Source of the DNA: Trichopria drosophilae
Taxonomy: Eukaryota > Arthropoda > Insecta > Hymenoptera > Diapriidae
DNA length: 64,000 nt
Assembly: GCA_030407085.1 (NCBI GenBank)
Contig: CM059583.1
Span: 206,396,001-206,460,000, forward strand
Direction: 5' to 3'
The position numbers were made by a program, and so were the translations under genes. This document shows positions 23,601 through 37,575 of the stretch, piece after piece; within the stretch, counting starts at the first letter, position 1; each line of letters begins with the position of its first letter. The notes below the pieces were generated by a model. It saw nothing but the letters and a program-made list of their open reading frames with translations, did not search any database and was not told the origin of the DNA.

Positions 23601-26600
23601 GAAATAAAAATGTCATCATATTTTCTAACTCTCATGTAGTGTTCATTTCGCAAACCTACACCGTAAACAGTCAGACCTGACCTGAGTTTACAGTGTGTCG
23701 GTAATAAATTCGGTTTCAGATTTACCAATTGAGTATCATCAGTTTTTTTGTTCTTGTGCTTTTTCACATAAAAATTAGTTTTCCTGTTCAGGAGTTGTCG
23801 ATTACTTCACTCAAATAAAAAAGTATGTTTCGCTTCCGTTTGCAGGTTAGGTTCATCGCAAACTACTGCAAACTACTTGGTTTGAAATCATTGTAAAATA
23901 TGTAGGAGTATAAGCATTTTTTATAAATAAAACACGGAGGGAATTTGAATTATCACCAAATTAACCCTGATTAGTAAGGAGATATACGATGAAATAAGAA
24001 TAGTTGCCTAACCTTTTTTTATAAAACCTTGTTCGCATCTTTGACTACTTCAAAAGTGAAAAAGAATTACTCATTAATTAGTCAAGTAATTCTTCTATTT
24101 GCATTTACTAAGACGAATTTTAATAATTGAAATAGTGAACTGCAAAAAAAAATTAAATAGTCAAATATTGACCGACTAAATGAGTTAGTTAAAACGTTAC
24201 CAATCGCAAATTTTGAGATCACATTTCTATACAAACTTATTAAAGAAATTCATGCTCTAGAAGAAAGGAAGTAAACAACATATTTTAAAATGATACACTA
24301 TCATTTAAATATTTAGATTTATTTAATATTACAATAATGCGCAGTATTGAATGTACCTGATATTTTCTAGGTAGGGCATATTATTAATTCAAGAATTAAG
24401 TCGTGTTATTTCTGCCTATAATATTAATGAAATGCATCTACCAGTAGTGAAGTAGAATAAAAATTCGAGAACAAAGAAATAAGGAAGAAAGTTCTACGTT
24501 AGTTCCGACGTAGTCGGGAAACGGAAGGAAATGGAAAGAGTGGCAAATTAATAGCAAGCAGATAATTTAGATAAAATAGTCTTATGGACGGTGTTCCTGG
24601 GGAGTGATAATCTGCGCGAAATACTCCTGGCGGGATTAAAAAAAGTGCAATTAAACTCTTTACTTTCGACTAAAGTGAAGATTAATGAATGATAATGTTT
24701 CGTCTGAAATGTTTGTTCGAATTAATAAGTGTAATTAAAGTTTTGTAAACAAACAGACCAAATGCCATTTCTGCTAATTAAAATTTGTCTGGAGGGAATT
24801 TCTATTTAGGCTAATGGAGTTTTTAATGCTATTAAACGTGAACAGTTATTTTCTGTATAAGACAACGCGTTTTACATGCTGACAAATTTTTCGCATACAA
24901 ATTATCCAAACTTTCTGAAGGAAAATGTCATATTTCTAAGTCTAAATAAAAAGAAATCGATGAATATTAAAATACGCAGTATGACTTTAGATACGTCCAG
25001 CCTAGATCGGAAATGTTTTTCACCGTAGTTTTTTTAACATAATATGATAAAAATTTTTATAAAAATAATTAAATTTTCCACTACTGTAAGATAAATAGGA
25101 ATAATATGCTGTACATCCTAAAAGCATTATTAATTATTATACCTTTTGATATCAATATTATCTTTAAATGTAATATAGGCTTTCTTGAAAATGAATAACC
25201 ATTAGTTTTCTTTGTATCTCCTGGAAGGTTTACTATGTCTTGGCAAATATAAATTTAAGTTTTTATTTCTGGTAACAAAAAAAGACGTCATAAACGAAAG
25301 AATTTTATTTAGTAAAAATCACAAAATTAAAAAAAAATGTTTCTCCATTGTCAGGAAAATTGCGGAAAAGTCTTCCTGAACAATCATTTTAAAATGTAAT
25401 GTTTTAGTTGCTCTCTCTTTCAGTAAGGATGGTGTGTAATAAGGTCGTTTTTTGGCTTAATACAATTCGAAAGACTTCAAAAATGCAGGACTTTGTTGCT
25501 CATAACAGAATTACTAAAAACAATTTTAAAGTGCTGTGTTACGTTATCCTAATTAAAAGACTCACTTTTTCCATGCGATTTCGTTTTACATTTTAATTCT
25601 TGTCATTTTCACTATCTTATGAGTAATGTCCAATTAGCGTACTTAACCAAAAACTCCGAATGAGTATTATAAAATACAAATTTAAAGGCTAACTTGATTC
25701 GTTACTGGGATCATTTGATGCCGTCATATGACCGCTCTTTAGTAACTGTTATAAAATATAACTAAATATTACAAAATTTCACTGGAAGTAAATCATTAGT
25801 TCGGCGAATTTTGAGGTGTACGATTGCGAATCTAAAGACCGATAAAATTCAGTGATCGAAAATTTTACATTTGATATCTACAAATCGCTTAAAAAACTTG
25901 TAAAATGAAGGTTTCTTTATTGTTTAATTTCGAATCTAAACTTTTATTTTGAAATTGTGTTGGTTACCCGTTAGATTCCTAGAGAGTACTTGACTTTCCT
26001 GCACTTACTCTTGATGACTTGCGTGAAATTACGCTTGAATGTTACCAACTGAAACAGGCGAAATCTGATACCGAGGAACATTTTGAGGATGATAGTTTGT
26101 ATGAACTATTATATATGCACATCGTGATGCAGCAAATTTCCGTCCTATGAAAGTTCAAACAAGACACGCATGAAGCAAGCACTACTGTTTGCGGATACAA
26201 ATCCACAATTTTATCGAGGTATCGGGTAATATTGTCAGTACAAAACTGTTTACTAATACCTGAAGTTAAAACTAATTTCCATAGCATCTCCGTTTTATAG
26301 AATTTAAATCATTTTCAGGATCTTGATTTATTAGGAATAGATAAAAGCTCTAAGTCAATACATAGTCGATACGTCAATGATGCAGAGCATCATAAAAATG
26401 AGAATTTAAGAAACAGCTTTGGATTTGTCAGATATAAAACCCGGAATTAATGTAGATTGTGATACACAATGAAGTCACCCACACCCAGAGAGAAAATACC
26501 ATGAAATATTATTCGGTACCATCTATTTTTTCCGTGCAAGGATCCCCCACCCACCTCCGAAAAGCGATTAGGTGATCTTCATAATATTATTCTAGTACAT

Positions 26601-28194
26601 CAACATTAAATTTTCAAAGCATTAGTTCAGATTCGCAATTCGCAACTCCAGAAACCTTCAAATGATAAATCTGAAGTCAGTTCTATCAATTGTAATATTT
26701 TCATTCGTCCTATTTCAAATTCTACTTCAGCTTCGGATGCGATTTCATCGAAATTTTCTAATGCTCAAATTTGCGTTTTACAATGCATATTAGAAAATAG
26801 TTTATACATGATACTATAAATATTTGATACAATCGTTATAAAGTTTTTGTATTGATATACAAATTGGGTGAAATTTTGATAAAAAATATTTTCGGTGTAT
26901 GAATGCACAAAATTCGAGTTTGAAAAATTGGTTACCCATTTTCGCGTAAAAATTCGATTTTCGTGGTTTCGTTACAAAGTAAGAGAATGCGCAACACTTT
27001 CGCTCTTCACGGCGACTATTAAACTCCTCACTGGTTACATTGGGTAAAAATGATTAATGAAATGGTAGATTTCACCGTATTAGTTTGAACAAAATAGTTT
27101 TGATTCAGTGGTCTATTTCCTTCATAACCTCTTATTTGTAACCGATTCGGTTCCATTACGGTAAACATTCGTTTAGCATGACTCTAAATGCAACTAAACA
27201 AAATAGTTCCTATATATATTATTGTTTACTGGTTGGCAAGCAGATCGAAAATGTTACAGATAATTTTATTTTCCAACTAAAGCCCTAAAATCGATTTTTT
27301 TAACAAAAATTACATTTTTTCAAAATCGAATGTTGTGTATTGATATAGTGAGAATATTTTTTATAAACATATAACGTATAAAATATTTATAGAAGCATTT
27401 GTGTATAAACTCTTTATAAAGGTTTTAAATAGATTTTATAAAAACTTCATCGAACTTTTTTTCTTGGGGTGGACATTGGAAATGACTCATAACCTTTTAT
27501 TAAAAACGATAAAAGTTGAAAAATATATGTGAATCATAACCATTTAAATTAGAACAATTATAAAATGTGACGTAGGACTCGAAAATCCTTTTCAGAAGCT
27601 TTGAGGCATGACCGCCAATTTCTTGTTCATATGAAGTCCAATTGCATAAAATAAACACAACGACCCTTGTGGACATATCTCTTTACTTTAAAACTTTTAT
27701 CTATTAAAAAACTTAATTTTTGTTTAAAGCCACACTCATTTAACTAATTTTATTTCGATATTACTCAAATAATACAAAAAACCTTGTATAACTCATTTTT
27801 ACACATCTTTAACGCTTCAGTGTAAAAGTTTTCCCTACAAGTAGATGATGTCTTTTTTCACGGGGTTGAATTTTCACATAAGTTGGCATATCGGAGTTTT
27901 GAGATCGCTAATTTAGAATTTAAGTTCTTAATTATTAAATTGAACCTTGGATATAATACGGCGGACGTATTTTGATAAATTGTATGTATTTTCGTATAAA
28001 TTGATATCTAATGGTCTTCAGAGTCACTGATACAAATCTGAAATTACAATTTCAGAATTCAACATGGTAAATCCAACGTAACGCACATATTTTGAAATTG
28101 TTTTCGGATTTTCATATAAATTGATTAAACCAATTGTCTAAAAAAATATTTTTTGAAAAAACTAATGGCAGCAATGATTAACATTCTCGTGTTT
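20636..28194. other. Long AT-rich intronic stretch, no gene seen
   Basis: No coding exon, tRNA or clear transposon end was recognised in 7.5 kb. Short frames (22307-22546 -, 23031-23294 -, 23555-23767 -, 25408-25596 +, 26042-26287 -) have no domains or splice support. One compact hairpin lies at 23658-23696 (ACAC, GTAAAC and GTCA facing TGAC, GTTTAC and GTGT). Confidence 0.45.
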
Positions 28195-28259
28195 AACCTA
28201 CCATCAATGCTACCTTATAAGGTACCGTTAGCCTTACAAGTTAACATTAATGGTAGGTT
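28195..28259. repeat. Hairpin with 15-bp arms
   Basis: AACCTACCATCAATG (28195-28209) faces CATTAATGGTAGGTT (28245-28259) with one mismatch, and an inner palindrome ACCTTATAAGGT sits between. The following kilobase (to ~29300) contains many loose variants of AACATTAATG and TTACATTAAGG, suggesting a decayed repeat-rich insertion whose limits I could not define. Confidence 0.5.
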
Positions 28260-29689
28260 TCTAGTACGTTGTAGGAATGTTCATCAACATTGATGTAATA
28301 TTACATTTAAGGGTAATGTGCACCTATTTTGGAGGACATTTCGTATTACACGTAGGTTAAAGTAATGATACACTGTTAAAAAGTTACAACTTTACAATTT
28401 AATGTTCTTTTAAGGCTGCTGGAAGGTTTTTGTTGTATTGGGATATTTCTTATTTATTTTTAAATCAATTTAACTTTCTTATTATACTTGCATATAACAA
28501 TATATCATATGGGGTAGACGACTGTTATATGCGAAGCTTTAATGTCTAAGAATTTATTAACATCGTAATGATTGGGATATTATACAAGTTGTTAAATATT
28601 AATATATAAAAATATTTAAAAAAAATGTATTTATTTCAGCCTTCTGCATGGCTTAATTCAAGCACCCACGTGCCAAGTTTTTTTCTTATTTATTTGCGAA
28701 AATGAAATGATGTAAGCGTAGCATTTACATTTTGACAGATGCAGAGTAATAACTAAATTTATTACTTTTGCTAAATATAAGCTACTAATAGTCAAAACAA
28801 ATATAAGTACTATATTTAAAGCGAGACCCATATGAAATGTAAGACCTGTAAAGCCGCAAATAATTGTTTTTTAAAGTAGACTTCTGTGATGCTCAATTCT
28901 GAAGGCAAGGTACTGCAAAATTCTGATCAAATACATCGTTTATTCTGTAGTATAGCTGTTAGTACCATAGTTACATACTGTAGCTCCAACTGTGCCCCCT
29001 TTAAAATGTCAAATACTGATGGAACTTTGCGTTAAGATTACAAAAATGTTATGCCGTCATATTTAATTAAGTTTCAACATCATTTTAAGGTGTGATTTAA
29101 GTTTCTGTTAATGTTGCACTTGCTTATCAGTATAACATGCAGCTCCGACGTTACATTAAGGTTAATGAAAGATTAGAATTTAATTTTAGAACATAACATC
29201 TTAAAAAACAACTTTTCTAACCTTTGTTGGAACATTCAATTAACATTATTCTTTAAGATGAATTCTAACTTTGTATTAAATTAAAGTAATATTAAAGGTT
29301 ATGATGATACGCATGTGTAATATTCACGTAACTATAAATTAGAGTTTAAAACAAATATGATCTTATTGCAACGTTACGCGGGAATACTCGGTAATTTTAA
29401 CTCTTGGTTATGTGCTATCACATATAAGATTAAAATAAATAATAAATTCTAAAATTCTAATGACGTTAAATATTCCGTCTAAAAGTTCTATGTATGACTA
29501 TTCCCATAGCTTTAATAAAAGGCTAATGCAATATTAATGCCCAATGTTAATACAGTGTTTCGATAAAAGATTCGTTCCAAAAAAAACAGTGTTTAAGTAT
29601 AATATTAATGTAGTGTTGCAATATAATTTCAAAAATAATTCTTGGTATCTAATGGAATAACAAATCTTGTAAAAGGAATTTGAATCAAA

Positions 29690-30180
29690 GACTTTATGAT
29701 ATCTTGCAGATTGTAAAAATAATTTTGCAAAGTAATATGACAAACCTCTGTGTACTTTTAATGTATCATGCCTAATAGCATTGAATCTTACACTACGGTT
29801 GCGGAGAGGTTGAAGTACAATATTAACGTTTTTATTAAGATTACCTTCTGGCGTTATATTAGATTGGTATCAAGAGTAGCGGGAGTTCTTCGCGCCAAGT
29901 TCTTATCAAAAGCACTAATATTAAGGTTACAGGGAGGTCACAGTAAGGCAACACTATATTAATATAATAATTCAAATAGGTTGTTGCACGTCTTAAATAA
30001 CATCTTGACCGCATAAATTCAATATAATTTCCAAAATAATTCTTTGTGTGTGACTTCCTTTCACAAACAGTGCATGATTCGATGAAATTAAGGACATTAT
30101 GCGTTAAAAGTATACACGATGGTTTGTCATATTATAACATTACAAAATTATTTTTACAATCTGTAAAGTATCATAAAGTC
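29690..30180. mobile_element. ~490-bp inverted-repeat element
   Basis: The ends GACTTTATGATATC (29690) and the complement of ATCATAAAGTC (30180) pair. The arms continue for about 110 bp, including AGATTGTAAAAATAATTTTG (29709) against its near-exact complement ending near 30162, and ATGACAAACC against the complement of GGTTTGTCAT (30121). No transposase frame was found. A 64-codon frame (29768-29962) fills the loop but shows no motif. Confidence 0.6.
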
Positions 30181-31378
30181 CCATAACCCAAAGTTTAAAA
30201 GTTCTGAAGATAGCTCTCATACGCCAATAGAGGGCCGGCGTAGAAAAAAGACTCAACTCGACTTAGATGCTTTTTCCAGAAATGCGTTAAATTGAAAAAT
30301 CATGTTATGATGCTATTAATGTATTGATTAGAAAATAGAAATTCGAATTATTATTATTGTTGCATGAAAAAGACCCAACGCAATGAATTGTATTTGGTTC
30401 CGTTTAGTATCTGAAGTTAGTTAGAAGAAATACAAAAAATTGTCCGCGTCATAAACTCCTTTTGTTGGCCTAACGAATTAATTTGTTAGCCTGATTGTAA
30501 ATGAAACCAGATGGCTTTTACTTATACACCATAATATTGTGGTTCCGTTGGTCTATACCCGACCAATTAACTAATTCGCTTAACCAATTGGAAGTAGTCT
30601 TTCTAACCAATTTTTTGTCTGGATCTCAGCCCACTAAGACAGCTGATTAGGACAACAATTGGTTTGTTTCGTGTATTACTACAAGAAATATTAATATTAA
30701 CAATGTTATAATGCGAGTTGAAACCGCAAATTTCATTTTGAGCTCCTGTATTCGTAAATATTTCGTAAATATTCAATACATTTGTCATTATAAATGCTAC
30801 TATTAATCTGTATGTATGATGCTGCATGTATTCCTTAAATATTCATATAAACTATCTAATATTGCTGAATATTCATAAACAACGAATTTTTAGAATAACG
30901 CCCTAACTCCACATTTTTCAATGTATTTTTTTATATAAAATGTATATTATTATACAGATGTGAAAAATTTATATGTGCAATGTCGTAGACGTCCTTCCTT
31001 TATGTTCATACTGAATACGAGCATCGATGGTAAATCCTGTAAACAGTTACACAGTTTTTTTAATTTTCTCAAAATCGACTTTTTCGACTTATGCTATTTT
31101 TCCACGCAGCTCCTCAATTTGTAAACATATTTTGTTAAAACAAAACGAATAAAATGTGTTGGAAATGCGTCATTAATTTTTCAAAAATTGATAGACCGAA
31201 ACGTAAAAAATAATTCTTTCACCAACAAATATTCCTCTATATACGATATTAAATATTAAGAATTAAAAAAGTGATCTATTTATTTTTAATTAGAATAGGT
31301 TAAGAATTTCATCAGTTTGGCAAATTTGGCAAAATTATATATAGGTTTGAATCGAATAGCTAGTATTTTCCTTCACAA
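30181..31378. other. AT-rich intronic DNA, no gene seen
   Basis: Nothing supportable. A - strand frame at 30603-30827 is unsupported. Confidence 0.5.
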
Positions 31379-31379
31379 C

Positions 31380-32130
31380 TAGAGCGGCCATTTCGATGTT
31401 TGGAAAGGACGCCCTAAAGTATCTCTAATTGGAATAAAATTACATATTCCTGAAATTTCCTTGCCGAATTTTGGTTCGTTCTTTCTGACGTTAAAGAACA
31501 TGGAACTCCACTCGAAGAAATTCAAATAATAGATAGCGAGACAAGCGGATGATGCCGCGGAGCTCCGATTTTCGCGAAATAGGTCTGACCGAGTTTTCCA
31601 TCCATTTCCACGGCTCCTATTCTCCATCTGCCCGGATTCAAGGATTCGCGAAGGCTATGCGTTCCACTCGATACATTCGCATTCCAACGTCAACTTCTTC
31701 ATCCCGTTTTTCACGATCGAGATGCCGAAAGGCTCTTTGACTATGCGGCTCATGATATTCGCATGGTTGCTCATCAATCGCCTAGAATCTGCCCAACCGC
31801 ACGGTCAGCTTGAAATCCCTTTCGGACAAGCGCGTTCGTCGATACTTGCTGGAAGTCTCAAGCTTGCTGTCGTTTTACCTTGAACACAAGATCGCCTTAA
31901 AAACGTTCCACGGTTACCCGCACGTACGCGCATGCATACCCTCGCCGAGCTTAAATCTCGAAAAAGTATCACGTATCGTACACAAATATACTATTTGCGA
32001 AAGAATTACGGCTATTGTCGCGTGAGAATAGGCAATTTCGCCATTTCTTATTTATCGCGCCGATGAAGTTTTACGGGCACGACCATGCGCAGTTTTAGTG
32101 TATAGAAATGTCCACGACTTTAAATCCCTT
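31380..32130. promoter_or_regulatory. GC-richer intronic island, candidate regulatory DNA or unrecognised exon
   Basis: About 750 bp carry frequent CpG and balanced composition (for example CGCACGTACGCGCATGC near 31919), unlike the AT-rich DNA on both sides. Three short frames (31379-31627 -, 31549-31740 +, 31810-32025 +) run through it, but none has a recognisable domain, signal peptide or paired splice sites. A conserved enhancer, an alternative leader exon or a non-coding RNA would fit equally well. The sequence alone does not choose between them. Confidence 0.3.
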
Positions 32131-35100
32131 TGTTACAGCTTGTGGCAAAAAATGATTCGCTAATCACGAATAAATTCACGTCTTGATATTAGTCGTTGTT
32201 TATTTCTGATTGTTATTGAAACCTATCCACAGAACATAAAAATATTTTCAGGAAGCTGATGAAGGCTAATGATGCTCGTGGAATCGTTATCGATTAACTA
32301 CAGATCTCTGCATAGCATTTTATCGAATACCTCTCCATTGAAAATGACAATTGTGGATTTCCGTCGGATTTCCGTATTGGAACATCTCCCGAATATCCTT
32401 TTATTTCAAGTCGGATGACTATCTGACGTCTCGATCCAAATCTAGCTGGAAATGTAAAAGTTCACTCAGAATCAGTTTTTGTTCATGTCCTCTGTGTACA
32501 TTGACAATTGCGAAAATATTTCAGGGAAACTTCAGTGATTAACTTATCTGTTACTGAATTTTTCTATGCATGACACATGACTTAATATTATTGAAACTTC
32601 CTAATCCGTACATGATAAAACAAATGGAATTAGCATTTAGTCTGACTGAATTTATCAATTGGATAAACGTCGGTATCATAATTCTCACAGAAAGAAGTTT
32701 TTCGATTTAGAATAACTTCCAGCTTAAAAGGCTCGAATTTCAAACAATTCAAAACACCCAAAGATCCACATTTTTTCTTTTCACATTGAATCGCGATAAA
32801 CAGCATTCATGAGTCATGAAATGCCGACACGGTTTTAAGCGAAAATAGAATAGCGCGATTCGCTTTAAAAGTGGGCCATTGTTGTATCGCTATCAAGGTA
32901 CAACAACTAATTGAAAAGCCTGATTTTAGGTACATAAAGCGACTACGAGTTTCATGCGGCAATTGTGTCGCGGTATCCCGTAGGAACGGTGGGGCATGGA
33001 CGGGCGCATTAAATTCTAAGGTAGGCGTTTAAAGGTATTCAAAGCCCTTGGTTCGAGATTCTACTGGGTCCTCCTACTACGTGTCTGGCCTAACGAACAT
33101 CTTGAAGATGTAATGAGGTTAGAAGGGAAACTAAGTATCTACTTTTCGTGATACGCATTAAAGAAGTTACTGGATATTTTGTCCGTAGACGACCTAGTTT
33201 GCAAGGGAGTAGCCACAAAAATAGTTACAGCCTCATAAAATCGATCCAATTGTTTCGAAATGGCTTCAGTACTTTTACGATTTTGAATCGTGTATTTTTA
33301 ATAGTAATTATTTAAGATGTTAACATAAAGATGTCAATAACACATATAAAATGGAGGACAGTCACTTAAAGTAAATAGGAAACTCTGATTTAATTTTGGA
33401 TATGCAGAATATTCAATGCTCTGGAGAATTTTACGTATTGTAAATTATACTATGATAATTATACGGATTAAAATATCTTAAGACCTGTTGGGTAATATGA
33501 TTTTCAAATTTGCAAAAGGTTTTCTTCATTTGTGGTATGACCGGTCCATTTTAAAATGGTTACGTTAGTCATAGTTTTATATACAGTTGAATGAAAAGGA
33601 ATGGCGTTAATAATAACATCGTAGCACTTATCTGCTTATAGTATTAAGTATATTAAATATATCGTTTTATACGTTTTAAAACAATACTTTTGTCTCAAGT
33701 AGTCTTTACTGTAATAAATATACACAAAATGTCTATAATCTAGGCGTTAATGATGTCGGCTGCCAAAATTTGTCCACAGATGTACCCACGTTTACTGTAC
33801 ATATTTTGATTCCCGAAATCCGACTATCGAGATTAGAATGTCCTACGAAAAATTTGTTATCTATAAATTTATCATTGTTCCCTTCACTTTATCGCATTCT
33901 AACCTTGATCTTCGGATGCAGTAGGTCGAAATACACATAATCTATGGATAAATATTGGCTACAGCCAAGATTGGTGATCCCTAGACTATTATAGATAAGT
34001 CAACAATTTCGTAATATTTCCAGATACTAATTTCAAATTGAGGGACAATTTGAGAGATTGCTGAATCCAATATGGTTGTCAAGACATAGAAAGTCATTTG
34101 AATTTTCTTGCAACTTGTTATATTATAGTATTATAGTTACAGAAAAATGTAGAATTACACAGTACATGTGATTTGGTACAAACACTAACTATTAAAGTTT
34201 ATATTGATAATCACTAGATTGAATCCACCATTTTTAATTTGAAAATCTGAGATCAGATTTGCACGAAAAGATTTAATGATCGCCCCAGGTACCCAGTTGT
34301 CGTCGATGAAGTAACATATTGATCGTCCATCTTGAATCCGTCGTATTAAATTTTCAAAATCTTGGGTAAAATTCTTAATCGGCAAGTCTTAACTTTTAGT
34401 TATTTTTCTTTACAAGAAAAATTTCTGCTATAAAGGGTTTGTATAGATCAGAATAGATTTCGTATAATTTTTAGGTGCCCTCGATTGCTTTTTATTGAGG
34501 TCTTTGAAGGAAAATGTGGTCATTTCCGGTTTAATCTACTTTTACAAAAAGTACATTGTAGATCCGCAGTTTTAATATTGCACGAACTAGAATCATAATT
34601 GTTTCGTAATGACCGTTCCTTTCTTTTATATTTAAGAATAAATGATTTTATTTTAACTCCCGATTTTAACATCATATAACATCAAATATGTCAACTAAAA
34701 GCCCCCCCCTGAAAAATATACACAAGTTAAAAAAAATAAAAATACAATAACATATCTGCAATGAACTTTTCAGGTGGTCAGAATCGTCCGCATTTATTTA
34801 TGTTGAAAAATAAACTCTTTAATAGAAAAAATATCGAAATTTTATCCATTATTCTTAATAATTTTAAGGTTTTTGAAATCGTAAATGATATAGCCATTAG
34901 AAAATGTATACATGAAAAGTGACTTAGAATTATGTACGAAGTAAATGTTCATTTTTTGAGAATTTTTCAAGACGTTTTTGGTTTTTTCGAAAAAAACTTA
35001 GAAATGCCTCAAGAATTTTTAAAAATTCAAACGCATTTCTTGAGTAATGCCGTACATTTTTTGTTGTATAACATTTTTGGTAAAGATAACGGTACTCGAG

Positions 35101-36895
35101 CCAAAAATCTTGCAAATCTACCCTGTCAATGTGCCATTTTGAAAGACATTTTGGATTATATCAAAATTAATTTTTATCAGCTCGTAACTTTTTAGTTCGT
35201 ATTCTAATTGTATGAATTTAAGAGGTTTTATGTAAAAATAAAACGTGCTTCAAGGTAAATATGACATTTAAAAAAAGCATCGGTAAAATTTCGGGTTTCT
35301 TAATATTAAATGCTCGGAAAGTGTAAATGCAGCGTTAAACGATTAGGATGCAGCTGATAATGTTTCTAAAAATGTCGAAACGTTAAATCATTATTAAATA
35401 TTAAAAATTTAACGACATTATAGTTAACCTTTGATCAAAGTTTTTGTGTAACATTTCGTAGTATTAAAAAATAATTGTTCTTAAAAACGTTTGGAAGTAC
35501 ATGGCATTTTATCTTAGTATTTTCCCGACTAAAGACAGTTGAAAATTTGTTAACAACATTTAAGGTATTAAATATTTATGACAATTCTTCCAGCAAAACT
35601 AATAAAAATAGTCCGTTTTATGGTATTTTTTTAAGGAAAACTATTTATTGAATAATTTACTTAAAAATAAAACATATATAAATAATCGATTGCTGTACAT
35701 GCGTTGTTGAGGGAAATAGAAAAAGAGATAATATATTTTCCGTATATTTAATTCGATTGATTAAAATTATCAAAACAAATAAAGTAAAAAAGGGGTATGA
35801 ATGTGCAAACAAAATCAAATTCATTTATTAAAACTTTCTACTCTATGGATGGTTAGTTTTAGTTTTAGGAAAGCACAAAATTGAAAAAAGGGTTTAAGAA
35901 TCAAGTAGAGTGTAGGTCAAGGTTGGCAGCTGCAAGTTTTTAGATAAGAATACCAAAACCGCCTTCGGGCAGGTGCGACGGAACTTCTTTTAGTGACACC
36001 ACGCTTTTTGGTGACTACATATTTGGAGTGTGAAAAGGAATGTTTGTTGTGAAACAGGTGTCTTAAAAGAAACAAAAGAGCTTTTTATAGTATACGAATA
36101 ACACGACTTAAAAGAATAACTAAACATTCAATCGTCAAAGTAAGCTTAGTAAATAAATTTTGGCGTTCATGATTGTAGAAAAAGTAAAAAATATATCAAT
36201 ATATATAACCTCTACCTTTTATCTGGTCCATTTATATTTTTATATATAAAATAAATATTATTTAGATAATCATTCTTAAAGGACTTATCTTCACTCTGTA
36301 ACTAAAATCGTTTTTAATAGTTTTTCTTTTGTCAGATTGACTAGTTGACATAATAAATAAATTAATTCAGATTTTGGTGAAGAATTGTAGCCCTCTTCGG
36401 AAATACATTTATACTAAATCATTCATATAATACATTTTGTATGAACGTGTACATAATCATTCACGAACTTTCCGTAAAATAATGATTTAATTTAATGGTT
36501 TGTTGTGAAATAATTCTGTCGAGATTAATAGATAATAGTCATTTTTAAGGCTAAAAAACCGATAGCAATCAACAATTAAGTATGCCAATTTGATTTTTTT
36601 CTTGAGTTTCTTTTTAGATACTAACTTTCTAAAGTTGGTGACTTTGGTTGTATTAGAGGCACACATTCTATGCTGATTCCATTTTTAGTGAATATTATGT
36701 AGAATACAATTCTATATGAGAATGTACATGCTTACGATTATTTAAACGAATATGCATGTTTAAAAAAATTCCAAATTTGTTCTAGAAAAAGTTATGGCAA
36801 CCATCACATGGATTTATTTCCATGGTGATTCAGTTTGAGGATTACGCCGAATATGTAACGACTCAAATTAAGTAAAAGAGGACAGTTACTCTTAA
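32131..36895. other. AT-rich intronic DNA, no gene seen
   Basis: No supportable gene. An 11-bp hairpin (TTTTAAGCGAA at 32833 and TTCGCTTTAAAA at 32859) and repeat-like text near 34320-34350 (CCATCTTGAATCCG) were noted. Frames at 34185-34385 and 34930-35195 are unsupported. Confidence 0.45.
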
Positions 36896-37575
36896 CTCTT
36901 TTCATCACAAAATCAGAAAAACAGGTACATGGACTTCAATTTCTCCATTAAAAAGATTACAAAAAAATTTGTTTAAAGCTACCTTTTCTGATATTTTTAT
37001 GCGTGCTCTATCGACTCCTGTCGAACAAATTGCAAAAAAGCGATTGTATACGCAACAATTTTGAGAAATAAAATAAAAATGTAAGAAATTTTAGGTAATT
37101 TTTTTTTTCACTATTGTCTCCACTGAAACGAGTTACAATCAACGAAGTTGAATCGAATTGAAATTAAAACAATATGGTACTATAAAATACTTATTGTTTG
37201 GTTATGTACGAACATTACAATACATTTGAGTTGCATTTCTGTTCCGTTACGTGGACATTTGGAATCAACCATTACTCCTAAAAAAGTCTGCTGCCACATT
37301 ATTTATTGTCACTATTTGGGGTCTTTGCTTATGTATGCATTCATTGATGAGCCGTTTCAATAAAGAAAATCATGAAAAACAAAAAAAACATTTTTATTTT
37401 ATTTTTCAACATATTGCGTAAATAATAGTGTTTTTGTCTATTTTTTCGACGGAAATCGATAAAAAATATTTAAAATTAGTAGGAAAGGTAACTTTTAAAA
37501 AGTAAAAAATCTTTTTACTGGAGAAACTCAGCTGAAGTTCAGGTACCTGTTTTTCTCATTACGGTATGAGAAGGG
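36896..37575. mobile_element. 680-bp TTAA-flanked element, piggyBac-like MITE
   Basis: TTAA at 36892-36895 and at 37576-37579 flank ends beginning CTCTTTTCATC (left) and, on the - strand, CCCTTCTCATACC (right). Arms of about 90-100 bp pair, including AGAAAAACAGGTAC (36917) with GTACCTGTTTTTCT (near 37543), and TCTCC then AAAAAGATT with its complement near 37515. TTAA duplication and CCC-starting ends are piggyBac superfamily hallmarks. The frame inside (37148-37363) is not a piggyBac transposase, so the unit is non-autonomous. Confidence 0.6.

Noticed and set aside
28140..29300. Kilobase with many AACATTAATG and TTACATTAAGG variants
   Set aside because: The pattern is suggestive of a decayed element, but I could not find matched ends or a defined repeat unit beyond the hairpin at 28195.
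33030..33075. GGTTCGAGATTC near 33050 considered as a tRNA B box
   Set aside because: No A box at the right distance and no acceptor pairing.
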